A program made the translations under genes and the position numbers. Positions 52,622 to 61,732 of a DNA stretch of 64,000 nucleotides are shown here, piece after piece. The first letter of the stretch is position 1. Every line of letters starts with the position of its first letter. Below the pieces are notes generated by a model. That model ran no database searches. It was not told where the DNA came from and saw nothing but the letters and a program-made list of their open reading frames with translations. Source of the DNA: JBELHJ01 sp042091495 (GTDB lineage: Bacteria > Bacteroidota > Bacteroidia > Flavobacteriales > Flavobacteriaceae); NCBI GenBank assembly GCA_042091495.1, contig JBELHJ010000007.1, positions 1-64,000 of the forward strand. The letters run 5' to 3'.

Positions 52622-53551
52622 ATGAAAGGACCCTTATTTTATTCTAAAATTTTGCTTTTCGGAGAATACGGAATTATTAAAGATTCAAAAGGCCTGTCTA
52701 TACCTTTTAGCCTGTTTAATGGTGCTTTGAAAATTGATGGCGATAACTCTGATTCTTCAAAAGCATCTCATCAAAGCTTGAAGGGTTTTGTTCAATATTT
52801 AGAAACACTGAAGATTCAAAATCTTGATTTTGATTTTGAAAAGCTAAAAGCAGATGTTGATAAGGGAATGTATTTTGATTCGTCAATCCCTCAAGGTTAC
52901 GGTGTTGGAAGTAGTGGTGCTTTGGTTGCTGCTATTTATGACAAATACGCAATTAATAAAGTAACAGTTCTTGAAAATTTGACTCGTGAAAAATTATTGA
53001 AATTAAAGCAGATTTTTTCGGCAATGGAGTCTTTTTTTCATGGTAAGTCATCTGGATTAGATCCACTTAATAGCTATTTAAGTATACCTATTTTAATAAA
53101 TTCTAAAGACAATATTGAGCCAACAGGAATTCCCTCACAAACTATTAAAGGTAAGGGGGGAGTATTTTTATTAGATTCTGGAATTGTTGGTGAAACGGCT
53201 CCAATGATTCAAATTTTCATGGAAAAAATGAAGCAAGATGGATTTAGGAATATGCTTAAAGATCAATTTATTAAATATACAGATGCTTGTGTTGAGGATT
53301 TTGTGAAAGGAAATGTCAAGTCTTTATTTTCTAATACTAAGCAGCTTTCTAAAGTCGTACTAAGCCATTTTAAACCAATGATTCCTTCTCAATTTCATGA
53401 TTTGTGGAAACGGGGGATAGAATCAAATGATTATTATCTTAAACTTTGTGGTTCTGGTGGTGGAGGCTATATACTTGGTTTTACCCAAGATATTACTAAA
53501 GCTAAGCAAGCTTTAAAAGATTACAACCTAGAGGTGGTATATAATTTCTGA
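52622..53551 (+). CDS. Mevalonate kinase-type GHMP kinase
   Basis: A 309-residue GHMP kinase from the ATG at 52622 (MKGPLFYSKILLFGEYG; four more residues if 52610 is used). The ATP loop is PQGYGVGSSGALVAA and the C-terminal GHMP motif is GSGGGGYILGF. The location between mvaD and a prenyltransferase supports mevalonate kinase; phosphomevalonate kinase is not seen in the window. Confidence 0.85.
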   Translation: MKGPLFYSKILLFGEYGIIKDSKGLSIPFSLFNGALKIDGDNSDSSKASHQSLKGFVQYLETLKIQNLDFDFEKLKADVDKGMYFDSSIPQGYGVGSSGALVAAIYDKYAINKVTVLENLTREKLLKLKQIFSAMESFFHGKSSGLDPLNSYLSIPILINSKDNIEPTGIPSQTIKGKGGVFLLDSGIVGETAPMIQIFMEKMKQDGFRNMLKDQFIKYTDACVEDFVKGNVKSLFSNTKQLSKVVLSHFKPMIPSQFHDLWKRGIESNDYYLKLCGSGGGGYILGFTQDITKAKQALKDYNLEVVYNF

Positions 53552-54432
53552 TGGTTTCGAGGAGACATAAATTACTTTTGATTAAGTTTTTTAGTCTGTT
53601 TTCTGTGATTAGGGGTTATAATATTCTTGTACTTATTTTAGCTCAGTACCTAACTTCAATATATATTTTATCGAAAAAAGAAACGATTAAAGAGGTGCTT
53701 TTTGATTTAAACCTTTTTTTAATTGTTTTGGCATCTTCTTTATGCATAGCATCAGGTTATATCATCAATAATTTTTATGATTCTGAAAAAGATTTAATTA
53801 ACCGTCCTATTAAATCTAAAATTGACCGTTTTGTGAGTCAAAATACCAAATTATCTATATATTTTGTTTTAAACTTTTTAGCAATTGTTTTTGCAAGTTA
53901 TGTGTCCTTTAGGGCTGTGATATTTTTTAGTGGTTATATTTTTTTGATTTGGTTGTATTCTCATAAAATTAAGAAGATGATAATCGTAGGAAATATAATG
54001 TCCTCGATTTTAACAGTTGCTCCATTTTTTGCAATTCTTGTCTACTATAAGAACTTTGAAATTGTAATATTTTTCCATGCATTATTTTTGACATTAAATC
54101 TTTTAGCTAAGGAGATTTTAAAAGATTTAGAAAACATTAAAGGTGATTTTTTAATCAATTACAAAACAGTACCAGTGGTTTATGGTGAGAGATTTTCTAA
54201 AAGGTGTATAACTTTAGCCATTGTTTTTGCAATGTTATCTTCTAGTATGTTATTAATTTTTTATGATTTGGGTACCATGATATATTATTTCAAATCACTT
54301 TATTTTATTTATCCTATATTTTTTTTATCGCTCTATTTTTCCTCTAAAAAGAAACACTTTAAAATCTTACATAATTTCATGAAACTAATTTTAATTATTG
54401 GTGTTTGTTTTATTCCTTTTATTGAATTCTAG
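53551..54432 (+). CDS. UbiA-family prenyltransferase
   Basis: A 293-residue integral-membrane prenyltransferase. The first Asp-rich motif is NNFYDSEKDLINRP, the second region is KEILKDLENIKGD, and there are about eight hydrophobic helices. It transfers a polyprenyl chain to an acceptor; the position after mevalonate genes agrees with isoprenoid use. It may be annotated as geranylgeranylglycerol-phosphate geranylgeranyltransferase in relatives, but acceptor identity is not readable. Overlaps the kinase gene by one base. Confidence 0.85.
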   Translation: MVSRRHKLLLIKFFSLFSVIRGYNILVLILAQYLTSIYILSKKETIKEVLFDLNLFLIVLASSLCIASGYIINNFYDSEKDLINRPIKSKIDRFVSQNTKLSIYFVLNFLAIVFASYVSFRAVIFFSGYIFLIWLYSHKIKKMIIVGNIMSSILTVAPFFAILVYYKNFEIVIFFHALFLTLNLLAKEILKDLENIKGDFLINYKTVPVVYGERFSKRCITLAIVFAMLSSSMLLIFYDLGTMIYYFKSLYFIYPIFFLSLYFSSKKKHFKILHNFMKLILIIGVCFIPFIEF

Positions 54433-54487
54433 AGAATTAAAACTATAAACATTAAAGAGAATAAGATGTTTTAGTTATATTAAAGCA

Positions 54488-54495
54488 TATCTTTG
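54488..54495 (+). promoter_or_regulatory. -7 box for the pseudouridine-synthase-like gene
   Basis: TATCTTTG matches TAnnTTTG, 19 nt before the ATG at 54515. Confidence 0.5.
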
Positions 54496-54514
54496 CAAAA
54501 AATTTAAAAGCAGA

Positions 54515-55327
54515 ATGAGATCACCCGGTAAGAATCAAAGACCTAATTCTAATAAGAAAAAGTTTGTCTCTAAACCTAAGAAGTCAGTGAATTCAAATTC
54601 ATCTGTTAACTCATCAAAATCTAACGATACTAGACTGAATAAATATATTTCTAATTCTGGTATTTGTTCAAGAAGAGAGGCAGATGTTCATATAGCTATG
54701 GGGTTGGTCTCTGTTAATGGTAAAGTAATTACCGAAATGGGTTATAGAGTTAAAGAGGGTGACGAAGTGCGTTATGATGGAGCTCGAGTAAATCCAGAGC
54801 CAAAAACATATGTTCTTTTAAATAAACCTAAAGGATTTGCGACTACTACTAGTGAAACTAAAGGAAGGACTGTGATGGATTTAGTTGCTAATGCTTCAGG
54901 ATCAAAATTAAAACCAATTGGAAGATTGGGTAGAAATTCAACAGGTTTACTGCTGTTTACCAATGATGCAGAGATCACCAAAAAATTTACAAATTCCAAA
55001 GAAGGTGTTGTTCGAATTTTTCAAATTAGTCTTGATAAAAAATTAAAGTCTGAAGATTTAACTAAAATCAACGAGGGATTTAAGATAGATGGTAAGCTTT
55101 TTCAGGTAGAAGAAGCTAGTTTTATTGAAGGTTCCCCAAAAACTGAAATAGGGCTAAAAATTAAAAACACTGGAAACACTATAATTCGTACGATTTTTGA
55201 ACATTTTAATTATGATATTATAAAAATAGATTGCGTTTCTATTGCTCATTTAACTAAAAAAGATCTTCCAAGAGGTAGATGGAAATATCTGTCAGAGCAA
55301 GAGCTATCTCTTCTTAAAATGATGTAA
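54515..55327 (+). CDS. RsuA/RluB-like protein lacking the catalytic aspartate
   Basis: A 270-residue protein with a basic N-terminal tail, an S4 RNA-binding domain (RLNKYISNSGICSRREAD, about 40-90) and a pseudouridine-synthase domain. The catalytic motif GRLDRxTxGLLLxTND reads GRLGRNSTGLLLFTND, with Gly139 for the nucleophilic Asp, and the later K-x-Y motif reads RIFQI with Phe for Tyr. It therefore probably binds rRNA without isomerising uridine. The frame is intact. Its 3' end overlaps the convergent membrane glycosyltransferase by 24 nt. Confidence 0.85.
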   Translation: MRSPGKNQRPNSNKKKFVSKPKKSVNSNSSVNSSKSNDTRLNKYISNSGICSRREADVHIAMGLVSVNGKVITEMGYRVKEGDEVRYDGARVNPEPKTYVLLNKPKGFATTTSETKGRTVMDLVANASGSKLKPIGRLGRNSTGLLLFTNDAEITKKFTNSKEGVVRIFQISLDKKLKSEDLTKINEGFKIDGKLFQVEEASFIEGSPKTEIGLKIKNTGNTIIRTIFEHFNYDIIKIDCVSIAHLTKKDLPRGRWKYLSEQELSLLKMM

Positions 55328-56650
55328 TCTATCAAAATCAAAATCAATCATTTCTTTAATAAAAATAAGTATTACAGGGATATATTCTATAATCAAAAAC
55401 AAAGGTTTCTCTTTGACTTCGGGATGCATATATGCTGAATAACTTAATATCGCTAAATAACTCCATGCTATTATGTAGCTATATGATGTAAACACGTTAA
55501 GAAAAATAAGTGTGCATAGATACCAAGGATGGATTGTAGTTGAAACAAATAAATAGACACTTAGCAAAATTATCATTTGATGGATTACAGCTTTTGGCTT
55601 AAGGTTTGCTCTATTAAAATATGCGTAAGACATTCCAAAAATTAGCATAAAGCTTATCATCATTTTTCCATAAAGTGCAATAGGATTGTACCCATAAAAC
55701 CAAGTACCTAGAGCTCTAAACACATAATAAATGCTTCCATTGAATTCAAATTTATTGATCCATAGAGCCATGGTCTTTGAATAATTGTAAATTAACTCAC
55801 CATCCAAAAATGGAATAAATCCTATAACAAAAGTTGTTAATAAAATAGAAATGAATTTATAACGATTTATTTTTGGAATTTTAAACCATATTAAAGGCAG
55901 AAATAGTAGTGGTATAATTTTTAATAAAATCGACAGGCCCAATGCAATAGCTGAGTAATTATATTTTTTAGTAACAAATAACAGTAAACTCAGAATAATA
56001 AAAGCAATCATAATGCTTTCAAAGTGGAGATTTCCAAAGCATTCAATAATTACTAAGGGATTTAAAACGTACCACAAAATTCTTGATTCATTTAGTTCAA
56101 TAAACGTTAAAAGTTTGATTCCCAAAAAGATTGTGATGCATTCAAAACTAATAAATAGAAGTTTTAAAATAACAACAAATCCTAGGATTGATTTTGGAAA
56201 TAAGTAACTGCTTATTAAGAATATAAACTGACTAAGAGGAGGGTAATTAGAAAAATGAATTTGACTTAAACTCCCCATAGTTTCTATCAAATATTCCTTT
56301 TCAAATATTGATATAGTTTCACTTTTTAGAAGTTCTAAAGGGATTAATTTATAAGGACTAATTTGATTTATCATCACTTGTCCATCCCAAAAAAAACGTA
56401 TGTAATCTTGTGAAAGATTAGGTAAGCTAAAAATACCGAGTATTCTAAAAATTATACCAGAGACAATTAGAATTTTAAATAAATGACTATAGTTTTTAAC
56501 CGTTTTGAAATAACCCCAAAACAAGATGGTGTAAACTAATAGTAATTCATAAAAATTTGAACGTTCTAGATGAAAATATATATAATAGTAACAAAAGCAA
56601 GATAGAATAGTATAGGAAACAATATAAAAACTGTGACCAAAAATCCGCAT
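55304..56650 (-). CDS. Polytopic GT-C-type mannosyltransferase-like protein
   Basis: A 448-residue membrane protein with roughly ten to twelve helices and short acidic loops (GIFSLPNLSQDYIRFFWDGQ, with an Asp pair in the first loop, and FVSTTIHPWYLCTLIF), typical of GT-C enzymes that use polyprenyl-phosphate sugars. It is the final gene of the operon that starts with the arsenosugar genes. The GT2 protein encoded two genes upstream resembles dolichyl-phosphate sugar synthases and could supply its donor. Confidence 0.72.
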   Translation of the reverse strand: MRIFGHSFYIVSYTILSCFCYYYIYFHLERSNFYELLLVYTILFWGYFKTVKNYSHLFKILIVSGIIFRILGIFSLPNLSQDYIRFFWDGQVMINQISPYKLIPLELLKSETISIFEKEYLIETMGSLSQIHFSNYPPLSQFIFLISSYLFPKSILGFVVILKLLFISFECITIFLGIKLLTFIELNESRILWYVLNPLVIIECFGNLHFESIMIAFIILSLLLFVTKKYNYSAIALGLSILLKIIPLLFLPLIWFKIPKINRYKFISILLTTFVIGFIPFLDGELIYNYSKTMALWINKFEFNGSIYYVFRALGTWFYGYNPIALYGKMMISFMLIFGMSYAYFNRANLKPKAVIHQMIILLSVYLFVSTTIHPWYLCTLIFLNVFTSYSYIIAWSYLAILSYSAYMHPEVKEKPLFLIIEYIPVILIFIKEMIDFDFDRLHHFKKR

Positions 56651-58140
56651 TACATTTTTGAAGTCAATGAATTAGTAAAAACATATCCAAAACCTATGAA
56701 AAGCATTAGGTGAAATGGAAATAGTCCAAAATCTCCACCTTGATCACCAACTGTAAATGCACTGTACAATCCAAAACCAAAATATAGAACTAATAGCCCT
56801 TCAATAATTACATGGACCGATGGTTTTTTCTTTAGGTATTTGTTGCCTTTCCAGGAATCTTTTAAAGAGTTTATATTAAACTTAGGAGTCCTTACAAACT
56901 CACTTCGTCTGCCAATATGTCCCTCAAGTACAGCAATTGAGTTGTGTAGTGAAAACCCCATTGCAATTGAAAAAAACGTGAAAAACATTTTGGTATACTC
57001 TAAAAATTTATTGATGCCATTACCATAAATACTTTTGTACATAAACCAATAACAAACAAAAAAGATTAACGTACTAAGAACAAAGAAACTCATGAAGTAA
57101 AAGTAAAATCTTAAATGCGCATACTCGTTTTTGATATATAGCATGGGGATACTAAGAACAGCAACAATAAAAACATTAAGAAACATAGTACTATTAAGCA
57201 GGTGTAAAATACCGTGAATTTTTGTTTTTGTATTTATAGAATTTGAACCAACAACACGTTTGCACATTTTTCTAAAATTCTCAGCACCTCCTTTATTCCA
57301 TCTAAATTGTTGTGACCTAGCAGCACTAATAACTACAGGAAGTTCAGCTGGGGTTTCAACATCTTCTAAATATTTAAATTTCCAATTTTTTAGTTGAGCT
57401 CTGTAGCTTAAATCTAAATCTTCAGTTAAAGTATCACCTTCCCAATTACCTGCATCAATAATGCATGTTTTTCTCCAAATACCAGCGGTACCATTGAAAT
57501 TTATAAAATGACCTTTACTACTTCTCCCAACTTGCTCAAGTGTAAAATGTGCATCTAATGCAAAAGCTTGAATTTTTGTAAGTAAGGAGTAGTTTCTATT
57601 AATATGTCCCCATCTGGTTTGTACAACACCAATTTCAGGATCTTTAAAAAAAGGAACCGTGTTGAAGAGCCAGTTTTCGTCCGGTAAAAAATCAGCATCA
57701 AAAATGGCAATAAATTCTCCTTTAGTTTGTTTTAACCCCTCTTTTAATGCACCTGCTTTAAAACCAGATCGATCTTCTCTTCTAATATGTTTTATATCTA
57801 GTCCTTCTTTTTGAAGGTTTTCAATATGTTTAGCTGTACTCTCAACGGATTCATCTGTAGAATCATCCAATACCTGAATTTCTAACTTATTCCTGGGATA
57901 TTTTAGTTTCGATATGTTATCCAATAAGCGCTCCATGACGTAAATTTCGTTAAAAACAGGAAGTTGAATAGTTACTAAGGGAATTTCGTCTTGATTATCA
58001 AAATTAAAAGTCGGGCTGTGGTCTTTTTTCTTTTTAGATGATAAGTAATTAAACAGTAAATTTAATTGAGCGAGGGCATACATAAAAATCAAGAAGATTG
58101 CTATGGTATATAATGTAATTATTATTGTCTCTAAAAGCAT
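56650..58140 (-). CDS. Cellulose-synthase-like GT2 glycosyltransferase
   Basis: A 496-residue processive-type GT2: an N-terminal membrane helix, then VTIQLPVFNEIYVMERLL, VLDDSTDES, IAIFDADFLPDENW, TEDLDLSYRAQ and QQFRWNKGGAENFRK (the D, DxD, TED, QxxRW set), followed by four or so C-terminal helices. It lacks a PilZ domain. It overlaps both neighbouring genes by one base. Polymer or lipid product unknown. Confidence 0.88.
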   Translation of the reverse strand: MLLETIIITLYTIAIFLIFMYALAQLNLLFNYLSSKKKKDHSPTFNFDNQDEIPLVTIQLPVFNEIYVMERLLDNISKLKYPRNKLEIQVLDDSTDESVESTAKHIENLQKEGLDIKHIRREDRSGFKAGALKEGLKQTKGEFIAIFDADFLPDENWLFNTVPFFKDPEIGVVQTRWGHINRNYSLLTKIQAFALDAHFTLEQVGRSSKGHFINFNGTAGIWRKTCIIDAGNWEGDTLTEDLDLSYRAQLKNWKFKYLEDVETPAELPVVISAARSQQFRWNKGGAENFRKMCKRVVGSNSINTKTKIHGILHLLNSTMFLNVFIVAVLSIPMLYIKNEYAHLRFYFYFMSFFVLSTLIFFVCYWFMYKSIYGNGINKFLEYTKMFFTFFSIAMGFSLHNSIAVLEGHIGRRSEFVRTPKFNINSLKDSWKGNKYLKKKPSVHVIIEGLLVLYFGFGLYSAFTVGDQGGDFGLFPFHLMLFIGFGYVFTNSLTSKM

Positions 58141-58832
58141 TATTTGAAGCTATATTTAAAAATCCAACCAAGTATTTTTACGCCTGCTAATATACTACCT
58201 TTTATGGTTCCGGATACTTTTGAAGTGCCAATTCTGTTTTTATATTTTACTGGTATTTCTTCATAGGATAATTTATGTTTTAGGGCTTTAAGTTGCATTT
58301 CAATAGTCCACCCATAGGTTTTATCTTCCATATTAAGTGCCATGAGTTTTTCGAATTTAATAGCTCTAAAAGGGCCCAAGTCAGTGTAATTAGCATTAAA
58401 AAATAATTTCATAAGATGCGTTGCAAGCCAATTTCCAAAAATTTGTTGAGGCATCATTGCTCCAACTTCTCTGAGCCTTTTTATTCTTGACCCTAAAACA
58501 AAATCAACATTCCTATTAATAATAGGATTGATTATTTTAACTAATTCTTCAGGATAATCGCTGTAATCTCCATCTAAAAAAACAACAATATCTGTAGTGT
58601 AGTTATTATTACAGATAAATTCTAATCCTTTGAGACAAGCATATCCGTAACCCAGTCTTTTTTCATGAATAACTGTCGCGCCTGCATCTTTAGCTTCCTT
58701 TGAAGTAAAATCATTACTATTATTATCAACAACTATAATTTCAGAGACAATTTGTGGGATGTCATTTATTACTTTAGCAATAGATTGTTCTTCATTATAA
58801 GCAGGAATAATGACCCTAATTATTTGTGACAT
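58140..58832 (-). CDS. Dolichyl-phosphate-sugar-synthase-like GT2
   Basis: A 230-residue GT2 (VIIPAYNEEQSIAKVI, EIIVVDNNSND, VVFLDGDYSDYPEEL, VLGSRIKR). It resembles bacterial polyprenyl-phosphate mannose/glucose synthases, which make lipid-linked sugars on the cytosolic side of the inner membrane. It lacks a membrane domain. Placed between the polyferredoxin gene (2-nt gap) and the cellulose-synthase-like gene. Confidence 0.85.
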   Translation of the reverse strand: MSQIIRVIIPAYNEEQSIAKVINDIPQIVSEIIVVDNNSNDFTSKEAKDAGATVIHEKRLGYGYACLKGLEFICNNNYTTDIVVFLDGDYSDYPEELVKIINPIINRNVDFVLGSRIKRLREVGAMMPQQIFGNWLATHLMKLFFNANYTDLGPFRAIKFEKLMALNMEDKTYGWTIEMQLKALKHKLSYEEIPVKYKNRIGTSKVSGTIKGSILAGVKILGWIFKYSFK

Positions 58833-58834
58833 AA

Positions 58835-60283
58835 CTACGCTTCGTTCTTTGATAAAGCAACAAGGTTAATGTTTTCATCAAGATTTAAATTAGATTTAAA
58901 TCTGGTTTTTTCTGGGCCATTTTCCAATTTAAGAACCCCTCTAGGGCAAACCGTTGCACATATACCACAACCCACGCAACTTGCTCTTACAATGTTTTCT
59001 TGTTTTTGTGCGTATGCTCTAACATCTATGCCTTGCTCACAGTAGGTTGAACAATTTCCACATGATATACATTGACCACCATTAGTGGTTATTCTAAATC
59101 TTGATTTAAATCTTTGAAAAATCCCCATGTAAGCAGCCATAGGACAGCCAAATCGACACCAGACTCTATTTCCTAATAAAGGGTAGAAACCTACACCAAT
59201 AACACCTGAAAAGCATGCACCAATTAAGAATCCATATGGTTTTTGGAAATAATTATAAATACTAATACCCCATACTGTTCCAGTATCAAAAAAATAACCA
59301 TACAAAGTAGCGCCTGTCATAATAAACACCATGATGAGAATAGAATGAATGAGCCAGCGCTCAATTTTCCATGAACTTAGAGATTTAGAAGAAAGGTGTC
59401 TGAACGGGTCTCCAGCAGTTTCAGCTAGTCCGCCGCATCCACAAACCCAGGAACAATACCATCTTTTTCCATAAAAGTAAGTCAATATGGGAGTGACTAT
59501 CAAAAATAAAAGAATGCCCCAAACCAGTAAAATCATACCTAAGGGTTGATAGGCCTCATTTTGCATAGCTTCAAGATGCCATCTGTGAAAAAAATCATAG
59601 TCTAAAGGCCATACATTTTTAAAATCTGTATCAAACCAACCTATGTAATTACCATCGACATCAACACTATCATTATAATTTAAACCGGCTAGAATTTCAG
59701 GAATTAAATAAGCAAAACCGAGTTGGCAAACTATTAGGCTTAAAGTTCTGATTATTTGATAATTATTAGATCTGTATTTAAATATAAATTTGAACCCTAA
59801 AGCAAAAATAACAAGTGTATATAGCGTTCCGTAAACAAACCATTGCGATGCATTTTGAGACTTGAAAAATTGAGAGAGTGGATCAAATAGACTAATTAAG
59901 CCAGTATTCGTATTGTTAATTCCAGATTGGTAACCTAGGATTTCAGGCCACCAATACAACAACACATAAAAAGTAGAAAGTACAATTGCAATAATCCATC
60001 CTAAAACCCCTCTATTTGTTAGGCTATTTGTCCATACGTGATTATTCTTGATTCCAGCTGAGGATTTAAAATAAAGAGTATAGCTGTATAAAATAGTTCC
60101 TACAACTATAAAAACTATTGTAACACTTAATGTTATTTTTTTTGATACAATAATCAAGTTGAAAAAACTACAAATAAGGCTAAGTATTCCAAATGTTATC
60201 CCTAAAATTCCAAGTTTACCAAGAAAACTCATAGAAATGTTTTGAGGATTAGATATTGATAGACTTTGATCTTTATAACTCAT
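58835..60283 (-). CDS. NapH/CcoG-like membrane 4Fe-4S polyferredoxin
   Basis: A 482-residue inner-membrane protein with about seven helices, a CSWVCGCGG and CRFGCPMA pair of Cys motifs near the membrane face, and a C-terminal ferredoxin domain with two [4Fe-4S] motifs (CISCGNCSTYCE and CVGCGICATVCP). Proteins of this type pass electrons between membrane quinols and soluble or periplasmic partners. The adjacent FAD oxidoreductase (3-nt gap) is the likely redox partner. Confidence 0.85.
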   Translation of the reverse strand: MSYKDQSLSISNPQNISMSFLGKLGILGITFGILSLICSFFNLIIVSKKITLSVTIVFIVVGTILYSYTLYFKSSAGIKNNHVWTNSLTNRGVLGWIIAIVLSTFYVLLYWWPEILGYQSGINNTNTGLISLFDPLSQFFKSQNASQWFVYGTLYTLVIFALGFKFIFKYRSNNYQIIRTLSLIVCQLGFAYLIPEILAGLNYNDSVDVDGNYIGWFDTDFKNVWPLDYDFFHRWHLEAMQNEAYQPLGMILLVWGILLFLIVTPILTYFYGKRWYCSWVCGCGGLAETAGDPFRHLSSKSLSSWKIERWLIHSILIMVFIMTGATLYGYFFDTGTVWGISIYNYFQKPYGFLIGACFSGVIGVGFYPLLGNRVWCRFGCPMAAYMGIFQRFKSRFRITTNGGQCISCGNCSTYCEQGIDVRAYAQKQENIVRASCVGCGICATVCPRGVLKLENGPEKTRFKSNLNLDENINLVALSKNEA

Positions 60284-60286
60284 AAA

Positions 60287-61618
60287 TTAAAAATTAAAAA
60301 AGCTTAAGATTTTATTTGATTTAGGTTTTAAATTGACCTTGAATGTTTGGTTATATTTATTAATTATTTGATTGTTGTAATTGGTTGAGAATTCAGGGTC
60401 AAATAAAATCTTATCGAAGTTTTTTATGGTGAAGTGTATGTCTTTTTTTTCATCAAACCAGTCATGAATTACTTCTTGTCTTAAACGCATTCCTAAAGCA
60501 CTTATCCCAGTTATTTGATGATTAGATTTAATGTATTGTATGGTAATATTAATTGACTTAGAATTATTAGTCCAGTTAAATTGTGTATTTTCTTTTGAAA
60601 TAGATTTAATATTATTTACTTGGCCATAGATTTGATATTCTATATCAAGAAATTTAGCCGAATTAAACCAATGTCCTGGCTTATATTTTGATTTTGACCC
60701 ACATATTGTTTTAGCCACAGTCTCTCCCATTAATTTTCCACTATACCAAATGGATTCAATTTTTGGTCTGTTATTTGATGGGTTTTGATGTTCTGCACAA
60801 TCCCCAATAGCATATACATTTGAAAAATTAGTACTCAAAAACGCGTTAACTAGAATTCCCTTGTCAAAGTTTATTCCAGAATCTTTTATAAAATTAATAT
60901 TAGGAGATACTCCAATTGTAATCCCCACAAATTTACATGGGATTTTTAATCCTGATTCAAGTATAACATTCTTAACTGAACCTTTTTCACCTTCAATAGA
61001 TTTTAAAGTATCATTGAATATCAAGTTAACCTGGTGAGATTTAATATGGTTGTTTATAAGTTGTGATTGATTATCTGTAAGTGCGTTCTCCCAAAAACTT
61101 TTTTCACGACAAATCAAAGTAACCTTAATATTTTTTGAGAGTAACATTTCAACTAATTCTATACCTATAAGCCCACCTCCAACAACTACAGCATTATTGC
61201 ATTTCTGAGTAAGTTTAGTAATATTATCCAAATCCTGTTTGTGATATAATCCCGAAACACCTTTTAAATTTTTACCTGGCCAGTTGAGCATATTATATTT
61301 TGACCCAGTCGCTATAATTAGTTGACTATATGATAAAGTATCTCCGTTATTAAGTTGTAATTGATTAATTTCTGGACTTACAGAAGTGACTTTAGATTGG
61401 ACTAAATTGATATTATTTTTTTCCCAAAACCAATTTTCATAGGGTTGTGTTTGAGTAAACGTCATATGTCCCATGTAAACATACATTAAAGCAGTCCTAG
61501 AGAAAAAATAGGGGTGCTCTTCTGATATTACAGTAATATCAAAATTTGAATATTTTCTTATGTGTCGCGCTGCGGTTATTCCTGAAATTCCATTACCTAT
61601 AATAACAACGTGATTCAT
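60287..61618 (-). CDS. FAD-dependent pyridine nucleotide-disulfide-type oxidoreductase
   Basis: A 443-residue flavoprotein similar to the NirB N-terminus and rubredoxin reductases: VIIGNGISGITAARHIRK (FAD), NAVVVGGGLIGIELVEMLL (NAD(P)) and VYAIGDCAEHQN (FAD). It has no CxxC, so it is an electron-transfer reductase rather than a disulfide reductase. Located between arsM and the polyferredoxin gene. Confidence 0.85.
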   Translation of the reverse strand: MNHVVIIGNGISGITAARHIRKYSNFDITVISEEHPYFFSRTALMYVYMGHMTFTQTQPYENWFWEKNNINLVQSKVTSVSPEINQLQLNNGDTLSYSQLIIATGSKYNMLNWPGKNLKGVSGLYHKQDLDNITKLTQKCNNAVVVGGGLIGIELVEMLLSKNIKVTLICREKSFWENALTDNQSQLINNHIKSHQVNLIFNDTLKSIEGEKGSVKNVILESGLKIPCKFVGITIGVSPNINFIKDSGINFDKGILVNAFLSTNFSNVYAIGDCAEHQNPSNNRPKIESIWYSGKLMGETVAKTICGSKSKYKPGHWFNSAKFLDIEYQIYGQVNNIKSISKENTQFNWTNNSKSINITIQYIKSNHQITGISALGMRLRQEVIHDWFDEKKDIHFTIKNFDKILFDPEFSTNYNNQIINKYNQTFKVNLKPKSNKILSFFNF

Positions 61619-61696
61619 AATACAATACCTGTAGTTTGTCTGTTTTTGATTTATAAAGTTAAAAAATTACCCCATGGTAAATTCTAAAATTTGGTT

Positions 61697-61732
61697 TTAA
61701 CAACATCCTCCACTTTAACAACATCCTCCACC
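61697..61732 (-). repeat. 18-bp tandem duplication including the arsM stop codon
   Basis: On the minus strand GGTGGAGGATGTTGTTAA (61715-61732, last codons and stop of arsM) is followed at once by AGTGGAGGATGTTGTTAA (61697-61714). 17 of 18 bases match and the copy is in frame, so the GGCC-stop tail is duplicated after the stop. Confidence 0.95.
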
